The notes under the pieces: generated by a model
What the model saw: the letters and a program-made list of their open reading frames with translations, nothing else
Told to the model about the DNA's origin: nothing
Databases searched by the model: none
Made by a program: the position numbers and the translations under genes
Assembly: GCF_043951855.1 (NCBI RefSeq)
Contig: NZ_JBINJW010000006.1
Span: 69,207-133,206 of the forward strand
Direction of reading: 5' to 3'
Source of the DNA: Proteiniclasticum sp043951855
GTDB lineage: Bacteria > Bacillota > Clostridia > Clostridiales > Clostridiaceae
DNA length: 64,000 bases
Shown here: piece by piece, positions 47,904 to 55,669 of the stretch
How positions within the stretch are numbered: position 1 is the first letter of the stretch
How the letters are laid out: the number at the start of each line of letters is the position of its first letter

Positions 47904-47951
47904 AATATAAGGTTCATGATGCATAATAGTCTATAGAGAGGAGATGATAGA

Positions 47952-48713
47952 ATGAGAAAAACAGGACTTCTAGGCAGGAGGATCGGTTACTCCAAATCAC
48001 CGGAAATTCATGAAAGATTATACACCGGTAAAAGAATGGATATCAGTTATGAGTTGTTTGACTTGCCACGAGAAAAAATCAGAGAGTTTATTGATTCCCT
48101 GGCTGTGAATCAGATCATCGGGTTTAATGTGACCATTCCGTATAAAGAAGAAATCATCGGATATATTCATGAACTAGATGCAAGTGCGCTTGAATGCGGA
48201 GCGGTGAATACCGTTGTGATCAAAAACGGATGGAGAATCGGATACAATACCGATTCCTATGGATTTATGCAATCACTCAGGGACAATAGAGTAGATGTAC
48301 GGGGTAAGGACGTCCTGATTCTTGGAAGTGGTGGAGCAGCGAAGGCCGTTTACACTGGTCTTAAAAAGATGAATGCGAATATACACATGGCGTTCCGATC
48401 AGAAACAAGAAGAAAAGAATTTCCTGAAGCCATTACCATCAGTCCCTTAGATCAGGTGACGGATATCTCAGGCTATCATCTGGTCATCAACTGCACGAAG
48501 CTGGGAAGCGTGAATTATGATGAAATGCCCATTGAGATCAGAAACTACAGTTCTGATACGATTCTTTATGATCTTAACTACGAGCCGATGCATTCCGCTT
48601 TTCTCAGATTCGGGACAAGTGCAGGACTTCAGGTGATTAATGGAGAAAACATGCTTTTCAATCAGGCTGTGAAAAGTCAGGAATTATGGATAGACGCATT
48701 GAATCTGTTTTAG
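47952..48713 (+). CDS. aroE: Shikimate dehydrogenase
   Basis: NADPH-dependent enzyme that reduces 3-dehydroshikimate to shikimate, 253 aa. The substrate site is in GYSKSPEIHE and NVTIPYKEEI with catalytic Lys65; the Asp partner lies in YNTDSYGF; the nucleotide site is GSGGAAKAV (about 125-133). The chain is slightly short of the usual 270 residues. AGGAGATGATAG precedes the ATG. Its last 28 bases overlap the pilT-like gene. With aroD at 18402 it covers two consecutive shikimate steps at separate loci. Confidence 0.94.
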   Translation: MRKTGLLGRRIGYSKSPEIHERLYTGKRMDISYELFDLPREKIREFIDSLAVNQIIGFNVTIPYKEEIIGYIHELDASALECGAVNTVVIKNGWRIGYNTDSYGFMQSLRDNRVDVRGKDVLILGSGGAAKAVYTGLKKMNANIHMAFRSETRRKEFPEAITISPLDQVTDISGYHLVINCTKLGSVNYDEMPIEIRNYSSDTILYDLNYEPMHSAFLRFGTSAGLQVINGENMLFNQAVKSQELWIDALNLF

Positions 48714-49642
48714 ATGAAGCGCGTCTGCTAGGCGCTTCAGATGTGGTTTTAAAGGAAGATCAGAAGGTGATTTACAGAATACTAGGGAAGCTCACCGAAA
48801 GTGATCAGATTGTCAGCAGTGACGAGCTGGAGAAATTCACTTCATTTCTGAGACCCGCCGGATATGTTCAGGAATATCTGGGTGGTGTTTCTGGTATGGA
48901 TGCATCTTTTGAATATCATGGCCGTTATCGGGTCAACTGTTTCTCGTCCATGGGGAAACGCTGCGCAGCAATGCGAGTGATCAGTGATGAAATAAGATCC
49001 CTGAGCGCACTGGGACTTCCTGAAAATCTTGCAGATCGCGTTACAGGGAGAAAAGGATTATCCCTGATTGTAGGAAAAACCGGTGCCGGAAAGTCCACCA
49101 CATTAGCGGCAATCACCCAGAACATTCTGAGAAGTGAGAAGGTCCACATCATAACACTGGAAGACCCGGTGGAATATAAATATACTCGAATGAAAGGTGA
49201 AATCACCCAAAGAGAAATGGGAACGGATTTCCCGGGATTTGAAATCGGGATACAGGATGCGCTTCGTCAAAGCCCGGATTACATCGTAATCGGTGAAATC
49301 AGAACGGTCAGTGCACTTAAAGCGGCCATAAGCGCTGCTGAGGCAGGTCATGGCATCATAGGCACAATACACTCTATTGGAGCCGCGCGGACCCTCACGA
49401 GGATGCTGTCCATGTTCAGTGAGCCGGAGAAGGAGTTTATTCGCTATCAGCTTTCTGCAAATCTCAACTTCATTCTTTCTCAGAAACTGACCTATGGTGA
49501 GATGGAAGCGCAGCTGGACTATGAACTGATGCTAAATATTCCATCCATGGAAAACACGATAAGGGAAGGAAGATTCAGCCAGATCGACAATCTGATTCTC
49601 TTAGGTGAAAAACAGGGCATGAAAAGGTTCAAAACAAAATAG
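48686..49642 (+). CDS. PilT family twitching/secretion ATPase, 318 aa
   Basis: A hexameric ATPase of the PilT (retraction) branch of type IV pilus motors. The N-terminal PAS-like part (about 1-110, LGASDVVLKEDQKVIYRILGKL) is shortened; the core has Walker A VGKTGAGKSTT with Lys136, Asp box ITLEDPVEY, Walker B DYIVIGEIR and the His box AEAGHGIIGTIHSIGAA. The AIRNLIRE-type C-terminal motif of classical PilT is not evident, so the last 60 residues have diverged. The gene starts inside aroE (28-base overlap), and no other pilus gene lies in the window. A strong terminator follows. Confidence 0.85.
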   Translation: MDRRIESVLDEARLLGASDVVLKEDQKVIYRILGKLTESDQIVSSDELEKFTSFLRPAGYVQEYLGGVSGMDASFEYHGRYRVNCFSSMGKRCAAMRVISDEIRSLSALGLPENLADRVTGRKGLSLIVGKTGAGKSTTLAAITQNILRSEKVHIITLEDPVEYKYTRMKGEITQREMGTDFPGFEIGIQDALRQSPDYIVIGEIRTVSALKAAISAAEAGHGIIGTIHSIGAARTLTRMLSMFSEPEKEFIRYQLSANLNFILSQKLTYGEMEAQLDYELMLNIPSMENTIREGRFSQIDNLILLGEKQGMKRFKTK

Positions 49643-49683
49643 AAGGGATGAAATCTTTCATGACAAGATTTCATCCCTTTTTT
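49643..49683. terminator. Bidirectional terminator between pilT-like and fprA genes
   Basis: A perfect 15-bp stem (49643-49657 with 49665-49679) followed by a six-T run (49678-49683) on the plus strand; the minus strand reads CTTCTATTTTG after the stem. Confidence 0.9.
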
Positions 49684-49697
49684 ACTATTATCTTTTA

Positions 49698-50915
49698 TTA
49701 TTCTTCCGTTTTTTCCAGTACTGATGCCGCTATGACATCCGCCAAATCATCCAGTTTCTGCTCTTCCTCATCTTTGAGTCTTGACTTGATGTCGAAGTTT
49801 TCTCCGATGATTTCCATATTCTTCATGCTGCTGAATCTTTCTGTCATGATTTTCTGTGCTGCGCTGGCCCAGCTGTGATTACCGATGATGGCAACCTTAC
49901 GGTTCCTCACCCCTAATGCGGCCATTTCATGCAGAAGATTATCCATGGGATAATACAGTCCCATATTATAAGTAGGGGCTGCTGCAACAAGATGACTGTA
50001 TTTCCATACATCACTTATGATATAGGAAGGATGGGTCTTTGAAACATCATATACTCGGATGTCCTTGACACCACGCTGTCCGAGTTTATTCGCCAAGGCA
50101 TCTGCGGTGTTGGCTGTATTTCCGTACATGGAACCGTAGAAGATGACCACGCCTTCTTTTTCCGGTTCATATTTAGACCATTTGTCATAGAGATCCAGAA
50201 TCAGATTCAGATCAGATCTGAAAATAGGACCGTGCAGAGAACAGATCATGTTGATTTTGAAAGAACTGATCTTTCGGAATACGGACTGAACCTGAGCACC
50301 GAACTTACCTACAATATTTGCGTAGTATCTTCTTGATTCATCAAGGTACAGGTTCTTGTAGTCTACCTCATCATCGAAGAGGTTTCCTGTGAGTGCGCCG
50401 AAGGTGCCGAATGCATCTGCAGCAAACAGAATGCCTTTTGTGGTCTCATAATTCATCATGACTTCTGGCCAATGGACCATAGGTGCAGTGATGATTTTCA
50501 GATTATGGTTCCCTAGACTGATTTCATCTCCCTCACCTACAAGCATCTGGTTTTCGGTTATGTCCATATTATAGAACTGATCAAACAGCTGGAAGGACTT
50601 CTTGTTTCCAACCACTTTCACATCAGGATATCTTCTCACAAGATTTTCGATGTTACCGCAGTGATCCGGTTCCATATGGTTGATGATAAGATAATCAAGT
50701 TCTCTCCCCTGCATGAGATGTTCGATGTTTTCCAGATACTGGTCAGTTACAGCGTCATCTACTGTGTCAATGATCGCAGTTTTTTCATCCAGAATCAGCC
50801 AGGAGTTATACGATACTCCGTTGGTCAGCGGGAAGAGATTTTCAAACTGTTCCAGTCTTCTGTCATTTCCACCGATCCAATAAATCTGTGGGGATATTTC
50901 TCTTACATTATACAA
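49698..50915 (-). CDS. fprA: A-type flavoprotein (flavodiiron O2/NO reductase)
   Basis: Soluble flavodiiron protein, 405 aa, that reduces O2 to water or NO to N2O and protects anaerobes. The metallo-beta-lactamase-type domain holds the diiron ligands His80, Glu82, Asp84 and His85 (NHMEPDHCG), His147, Asp166 and His227 (CSLHGP); the flavodoxin domain starts near 255 with the FMN loop YGSMYGNTANTAD. The start is TTG at 50915, eight bases after GGAGG. Electron donor is likely rubredoxin or another carrier not in the window. It is transcribed in the same direction as the hydrogenase genes but from its own promoter. Confidence 0.95.
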   Translation of the reverse strand: MYNVREISPQIYWIGGNDRRLEQFENLFPLTNGVSYNSWLILDEKTAIIDTVDDAVTDQYLENIEHLMQGRELDYLIINHMEPDHCGNIENLVRRYPDVKVVGNKKSFQLFDQFYNMDITENQMLVGEGDEISLGNHNLKIITAPMVHWPEVMMNYETTKGILFAADAFGTFGALTGNLFDDEVDYKNLYLDESRRYYANIVGKFGAQVQSVFRKISSFKINMICSLHGPIFRSDLNLILDLYDKWSKYEPEKEGVVIFYGSMYGNTANTADALANKLGQRGVKDIRVYDVSKTHPSYIISDVWKYSHLVAAAPTYNMGLYYPMDNLLHEMAALGVRNRKVAIIGNHSWASAAQKIMTERFSSMKNMEIIGENFDIKSRLKDEEEQKLDDLADVIAASVLEKTEE

Positions 50916-50993
50916 TTTAAAAGCCTCCTAGTTTTCATTTACCTTTACATGATAATTGAATGCAATATCAATCAATAAAGAATCTTCATTAAT

Positions 50994-51022
50994 ATAATAA
51001 CTCATTGTGACAGATATCTCAA
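50994..51022 (-). promoter_or_regulatory. Likely sigma-A promoter of fprA
   Basis: On the minus strand TTGAGA (51017-51022), 17-base spacer, TATTAT (50994-50999), giving a leader of about 70 bases. Confidence 0.5.
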
Positions 51023-51164
51023 TAGTTCGCGGGAATTAATTGCACACAACCTAAATGGTGTGATTCATTCCATCTTGCTTATTCATGGATCATTAAACTA
51101 AGTCAGCAAGAGTAGGAATATATGGAGAGTCTATCGGTACACCGACTTTCAGGAGAAAAAGCAA

Positions 51165-51192
51165 AAGGTGCTCCAGTATCTGAAGCACCCTT
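51165..51192 (-). terminator. Terminator of the hydCBA operon
   Basis: AAGGTGCTCCAG (51165-51176) pairs with CTGAAGCACCCTT (51180-51192) with one bulge. On the minus strand it is followed by TTGCTTTTT. Confidence 0.75.
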
Positions 51193-51202
51193 ATAAAAGA
51201 GA

Positions 51203-52957
51203 TCAGATCATTTTCTTTGCCGTATAGGAAGTGTGAAGAAGCTCATGGGCTTTTTCACCATAAGGTTCTCCAAGATATTCACGGTACAGTTTCATCACCA
51301 TCTCATTTTCATGAGATTTTCGTTTCGGTTTCCCCGCGTCTTCACGATAGATGGCTTCCTGACGCTTTTTGATGATACTGAAATCACCATGATGGTAGGG
51401 CTGGCCGCCTCCACCGATACATCCTCCAGGACAAGCCATGATTTCAATGGCATGAAAATCCAGTTCACCACGCTGGATACCTTCCAGCATTTTACGGGCA
51501 TTTCCTAAACCATGCGCGATACCGATTTTCAGCTCCATATCTTTGATATTCACACTGGCTGAACGGATTCCTTCAAGACCTCTTAATTGAGTGAAGTTCA
51601 CATCTTTCAGTTCCTCGTGGGTGATCCATTCATATGCAGTTCGAACAGCGGCTTCGATTACACCTCCTGTGGAACCGAAAATAATAGAAGCACCAGTGCT
51701 TTCGCCTAGGATCTGATCAAATTCTCCTTCGGGCAAGGTCCTGAAATCAATGCCCGCTTCTTTCAGCATATAGCCAAGTTCTCTTGTTGTAATGACCCAA
51801 TCCACATCCTTCAGTTCTCCAATTTTCAGTTCTTCTCTCTGCACTTCCGCTTTTTTTGCAATGCATGGCATCACAGAGACTACGAGAATGTCTTCCGGAG
51901 CGATATTCATTTTTTCGGCATAGTAGGTTTTGATGATGGTTCCCATCATGATCTGCGGTGATTTGCATGTTGATGGAATATCAAGAAGATCCGGAAACTG
52001 ATATTCGAAAAAGCGTACCCATGCAGGACAGCAGCTTGTCAGAATCGGAAGCTTTCCGCCGTGTTCGATTCTATGGATGAGCTCAGATGCCTCTTCAATG
52101 ATGGTGAGGTCAGCGGCCCAATCTGTATCGAATACTCCATTGAAGCCCATCCTTCTGAAAGCGGTAGCCAGCTGACCTGTAGAAATCGATCCAGGTTCCA
52201 TATCAAACATTTCTCCGATTGCAACACGGACTGCCGGCGCAACCTGAACTACCACATGTTTCTCATGCTTCAGCAGAGCTGCCCATACCTTATGCATATT
52301 ATTGATTTCAGACAAAGCACCTGTAGGGCATACGGCGACACACTGACCACAGAATGTGCAGGAGGTGTCTGCCATATTAAGATTGAATGCCGGTCCTACG
52401 AATGCATCGAATCCTCTTGAATTTGCGGATAGGATACCACAGGTCTGAACTTCATTGCACATGGTTTCACACCGTCTGCACATGATGCATTTATCCGGGT
52501 TCTTCACCAGAGCAGCAGAGCTTTTATCTAGTGGTCTGCTCATCTTTTCACCGACGAACTGGATATCGTATATACCCAGTTTCTTTGCCAGTGCCTGCAG
52601 ATCGCACTGAAGGTTTTTTCTGCAGGTGAGGCATTCCATGGGATGATTTGACAGAAGAAGCTCCAGGTTCAGTCTACGCGCAGATACAGCCTTCAGTGAG
52701 TCTGTGATGATTTCCATTCCTTCTGTCACGAATTCTGAACAGGAAGGCGACAAAGCCTGCCTGCCTACCACCTCCACCATACAGACACGACAGGACGCGG
52801 TTCTGTTGATCATGCCGAAGCCTTCAAGATTAAGATGACACAAAGTAGGGATGTCAGCATTCACAAGTTTTGCCGCATCATGGATTGTGGTTCCTTTAGG
52901 TACGTTGAGATCTGTTCCGTTGATTCGGATATTGACCATTTCAGATTTATTTTCCAT
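51203..52957 (-). CDS. hydA: [FeFe] hydrogenase catalytic subunit HydA
   Basis: Catalytic subunit of an NADH/ferredoxin-linked, probably electron-bifurcating hydrogenase, 584 aa. In order: N-terminal [2Fe-2S] domain (CRVCMVEV), the His-Cys3 cluster region (MECLTCRKNLQC), two [4Fe-4S] sites (CIMCRRCETMC and CTFCGQCVAVCP), and the H-cluster domain with LTSCCPAW, VMPCIAKK and MACPGGCIGGGGQP. All H-cluster cysteines are present. The small-subunit part is the C-terminal 60 residues. The ATG at 52957 follows AGGTGA, nearer than the in-frame GTG at 52966. It is the last gene of hydC-hydB-hydA. Confidence 0.96.
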   Translation of the reverse strand: MENKSEMVNIRINGTDLNVPKGTTIHDAAKLVNADIPTLCHLNLEGFGMINRTASCRVCMVEVVGRQALSPSCSEFVTEGMEIITDSLKAVSARRLNLELLLSNHPMECLTCRKNLQCDLQALAKKLGIYDIQFVGEKMSRPLDKSSAALVKNPDKCIMCRRCETMCNEVQTCGILSANSRGFDAFVGPAFNLNMADTSCTFCGQCVAVCPTGALSEINNMHKVWAALLKHEKHVVVQVAPAVRVAIGEMFDMEPGSISTGQLATAFRRMGFNGVFDTDWAADLTIIEEASELIHRIEHGGKLPILTSCCPAWVRFFEYQFPDLLDIPSTCKSPQIMMGTIIKTYYAEKMNIAPEDILVVSVMPCIAKKAEVQREELKIGELKDVDWVITTRELGYMLKEAGIDFRTLPEGEFDQILGESTGASIIFGSTGGVIEAAVRTAYEWITHEELKDVNFTQLRGLEGIRSASVNIKDMELKIGIAHGLGNARKMLEGIQRGELDFHAIEIMACPGGCIGGGGQPYHHGDFSIIKKRQEAIYREDAGKPKRKSHENEMVMKLYREYLGEPYGEKAHELLHTSYTAKKMI

Positions 52958-52966
52958 ATTCTTCAC

Positions 52967-54829
52967 CTATGCCTTTTTAATTGCGTCGAATTTACACGTA
53001 TCAAAACACGCGCCGCAGGAAATACACAGATTCAGGTCGATAAAGTGAACCTGCTTCGGATGTCCTGAAATGCATCCTACAGGACATACACGTCTGCAGG
53101 CGGTACATCCGACACACTTTTCTGGAATCACGCTGTATCTGAAGAGACCTTTACAGACACCAGTAGGGCACGTTTTCTCTTCCACATGCATCCTGTATTC
53201 TTCAGAGAAATATTTCATCGTACTGAGAACAGGATTGGGCGCGGTCTGACCTAATCCGCAAAGAGCGGAGTTTCTGATATTGTTGCCAAGCATATCCAGC
53301 TGCTCAAGAACATTGGGAGCGGCCTTGCCTTTTGTAATGCTGTCGAGCAGTTCGTATAGCCGCTTTGTTCCGATACGGCAAGGGGTGCATTTACCACAGG
53401 ATTCGTCCATGGTGAATTGAAGGTAGAACCTTGCGATATCAACCATACAGTTGTCTTCATCCATGACGATCATTCCTCCGGAACCCATCATGGTTCCAAG
53501 GGCGCGAAGCGTTTCATATTCTATAGGGGTATCCAGATACTCGGAAGAAATCACGCCACCTGAAGGACCGCCGGTCTGAACCGCTTTAAAGGCTTTGTTG
53601 TCTGTTATGCCGCCACCGATCTCATAGATGATTTCTCTGAGTGTAGTGCCCATAGGCACTTCCACAAGCCCGACGTTGTTGACTTTTCCGACCAGTGCAA
53701 ATACTTTTGTGCCCTTGGAATTCTTAGACCCGATACTGGAGAACCATTCAGCTCCTTTATTGATGATTTCAGGGACATTGGCCAGTGTTTCGACATTGTT
53801 CACTGTGGTAGGTTTTTTGAGATATCCTTCTTCAGAAGGGTAGGGAGGTTTCTTTGTAGGTTCCCCTCTTTTTCCTTCTACAGAGTGTATCAGCGCGGTT
53901 TCTTCGCCACAAACAAATGCCCCTGCACCAAGTCTGATTTCAAGTTCGAAATCAAAACCACTGTCAAAGATGTTCCTACCTAAGAAGCCGTATTCTCTTG
54001 CCTGACTTATGGCGGTATTCAGACGAGCGATGGCAAGAGGATATTCAGCTCTGATATAGATGATGCCCTGATTCGCACCAGTGGCGTATCCACCGATGAT
54101 TAATCCTTCAAGAACGCTATGAGGATCACCTTCAAGCAGGGAACGGTCCATGTAAGCACCCGGATCTCCTTCATCCGCATTACAGATCATATATTTCTGA
54201 ACGCTTTTCTGATGGTTTGTAGCCTGCCATTTCAGTCCAGTTGGAAAACCGCCACCACCTCGGCCTCGAAGACCACTGTCTTTGAGGATGCGGATTACAT
54301 CCAGAGGTGTCATTTCAGTGAGAACTTTCGCCAGGGCTTCATAGCCGTCGAAGGCGATGTACTCTGTTATTTTCTCCGGATCGATATTACCGCAGTTTTT
54401 GAGGGCGATTCGAAACTGTTTTTTCTTCGCACCGGAAGGGTCTGTTCTGTTGAACGACATGGGAACCACTTTATCTTCCAGTATTTTTCCGTGGAGAATA
54501 TGTTCGTCAAGAATTCTTGCAGCGGTTTCCCTGTCGACATATCCGTAGTATACAGGAACATGTCCAGGTACATTGACTTGTACAGTAGGTTCACAGTAGC
54601 AGGAACCGATGCAGCCGACTTTCACCAGATCGACATGATGCAGATTCATGTCGCTGATCATGGTTTCCAGTTCTTCGTATATATCATTACCGCCTGCGGC
54701 AATTCCGCATGTGGCAAGACCTACCAGAAGTTCAATGCGCTGTGATTTACCTCCGCCGATCTGGCGAAGCAGTCTCATTTCCTTCTGCATTTCTTTGATT
54801 TCATGAAGCTCATTCCGATCCTTTATCAT
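52967..54829 (-). CDS. hydB: Hydrogenase NADH-binding subunit HydB (NuoF-like)
   Basis: Flavin- and NADH-binding subunit of the trimeric hydrogenase, 620 aa. An N-terminal thioredoxin-like [2Fe-2S] domain (about 30-115; CGIAAGG, CIGSCYCEP), the NuoF core with LRGRGGGGFPTGLKW (NADH), GDEGDPGAYMDR-like NADEGDPGAYMDRSLLEGDP (FMN) and ESCGKCTPCRIGTKR ([4Fe-4S]), and a C-terminal ferredoxin domain CVGCTACRRVCP and CISCGACFDTCK. This architecture is that of bifurcating HydB, where flavin splits electrons between NAD and ferredoxin. The ATG at 54829 lies five bases after the hydC stop; a GTG at 54838 is possible. Confidence 0.95.
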   Translation of the reverse strand: MIKDRNELHEIKEMQKEMRLLRQIGGGKSQRIELLVGLATCGIAAGGNDIYEELETMISDMNLHHVDLVKVGCIGSCYCEPTVQVNVPGHVPVYYGYVDRETAARILDEHILHGKILEDKVVPMSFNRTDPSGAKKKQFRIALKNCGNIDPEKITEYIAFDGYEALAKVLTEMTPLDVIRILKDSGLRGRGGGGFPTGLKWQATNHQKSVQKYMICNADEGDPGAYMDRSLLEGDPHSVLEGLIIGGYATGANQGIIYIRAEYPLAIARLNTAISQAREYGFLGRNIFDSGFDFELEIRLGAGAFVCGEETALIHSVEGKRGEPTKKPPYPSEEGYLKKPTTVNNVETLANVPEIINKGAEWFSSIGSKNSKGTKVFALVGKVNNVGLVEVPMGTTLREIIYEIGGGITDNKAFKAVQTGGPSGGVISSEYLDTPIEYETLRALGTMMGSGGMIVMDEDNCMVDIARFYLQFTMDESCGKCTPCRIGTKRLYELLDSITKGKAAPNVLEQLDMLGNNIRNSALCGLGQTAPNPVLSTMKYFSEEYRMHVEEKTCPTGVCKGLFRYSVIPEKCVGCTACRRVCPVGCISGHPKQVHFIDLNLCISCGACFDTCKFDAIKKA

Positions 54830-54834
54830 AGAAA

Positions 54835-55338
54835 TCACACACCTTTGTAACTGCTTATGACAGTTTTAATATTATCTTCATTCATATGACCATAGACTTT
54901 ATCATCGACCATGACTGCAGGCGCAAGCCCGCATGCTCCGATGCAGCGTATTTCCTTCAGGGTGAACAGTTCATCAGCAGTGGTCTCATCCATACCTACC
55001 TTCAGTTCCTTCTTCAACGCTTCTTTGATCTGGTCAGCTCCCTTTACAAAACAGGCGGTACCCATGCAGACGCTTACTGTGTGCTGACCACGCTTCGTCT
55101 GAGTGAAGTAGGAATAGAAACTGACTACGCCGTAGACTTTGGAAGCCGGAATACCAATGGAACGTGCGATATACAGCTGCAGTTCAGGGGGAAGATACCC
55201 AAAGATGTGCTGAGCCCGATGGAGAATATGAATCAGCATACCTTCCTGATCCTCCAGACTTTTGATATACGTCTCCAGCAGTGCAAGCTTATCTTCAGAA
55301 AGATTTACAGGTTCAACCAGATTGATTTCTTTTTCCAT
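54835..55338 (-). CDS. hydC: Hydrogenase subunit HydC (NuoE-like)
   Basis: Thioredoxin-fold [2Fe-2S] subunit of the hydrogenase, 167 aa, homologous to NuoE of complex I. The helical N-terminus (about 15-60) is followed by VSFYSYFTQTKRGQHTVSVCMGTACFVKGAD and RCIGACGLAPAVMVDDKVYG; the four cysteines C-x4-C and C-x3-C bind the cluster. It is the first gene of the operon; GGAGGTGA lies six bases before the ATG at 55338. The promoter upstream carries a Rex-like site, in keeping with control by the NADH/NAD ratio. Confidence 0.95.
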   Translation of the reverse strand: MEKEINLVEPVNLSEDKLALLETYIKSLEDQEGMLIHILHRAQHIFGYLPPELQLYIARSIGIPASKVYGVVSFYSYFTQTKRGQHTVSVCMGTACFVKGADQIKEALKKELKVGMDETTADELFTLKEIRCIGACGLAPAVMVDDKVYGHMNEDNIKTVISSYKGV

Positions 55339-55379
55339 TATTTCACCTCCGTTGAAAATTCAGAAAATTTCTTAATTCA

Positions 55380-55419
55380 GTTGTAGCAATAAGAGTAAAA
55401 TATGTCAATATTTTAACAA
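55380..55419 (-). promoter_or_regulatory. hydCBA promoter with Rex-like operator
   Basis: On the minus strand TTGACA (55403-55408), 17-base spacer, TACAAC (55380-55385). Read on the same strand, TTGTTAA-AATA-TTGACAT (55402-55419) covers the -35 and matches the clostridial Rex consensus TTGTTAA-N4-TTAACAA in the left half fully and in 5 of 7 bases of the right half. Rex control of hydrogenase genes is known in Clostridia; here it is inferred. Confidence 0.7.
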
Positions 55420-55445
55420 ATATTTATCAAATGCAAACTTTTCGT

Positions 55446-55462
55446 GATTCTTATTAAGAATC
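55446..55462. repeat. 17-base perfect palindrome in the divergent region
   Basis: GATTCTTA-T-TAAGAATC (55446-55462), 27 bases upstream of the Rex-like site. It has the size and symmetry of a dimeric regulator site and could serve either divergent gene. Confidence 0.6.
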
Positions 55463-55586
55463 TGATGGACAGAACAGAGTTTTCATCTGATTTGCGCTGT
55501 TTGGACTGCTGAATAATCGCAAGCTGGAAAGAAGTTGCGCGAAGTTTAAAAAGATTGTAAAGAAGATGTATTTATGCTGAGTTTCA

Positions 55587-55595
55587 TGGTATAAT
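55587..55595 (+). promoter_or_regulatory. Extended -10 promoter of the ABC-F gene
   Basis: TGGTATAAT (55587-55595), an extended -10, giving a leader of about 68 bases. Confidence 0.6.
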
Positions 55596-55669
55596 CATAA
55601 TTTGTGTGAAAGAAAATTCATGGATGAATGCAATGATGAAAATAAAGTAATATGGAGTGAATAAATTCA

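Larger units (their letters stand above)
55339..55669. other. Divergent intergenic region between hydC and the ABC-F gene
   Basis: Besides the sites listed separately (hyd promoter and Rex-like box, 17-base palindrome, ABC-F promoter), the region has CGCAA/TTGCG (55518-55522, 55535-55539) as a weak inverted repeat. No small gene with a ribosome site is visible. Confidence 0.6.

Noticed and set aside
54119..54745. Plus-strand open frame of about 200 codons inside hydB
   Set aside because: Shadow of the NuoF-like gene; no ribosome site or promoter.
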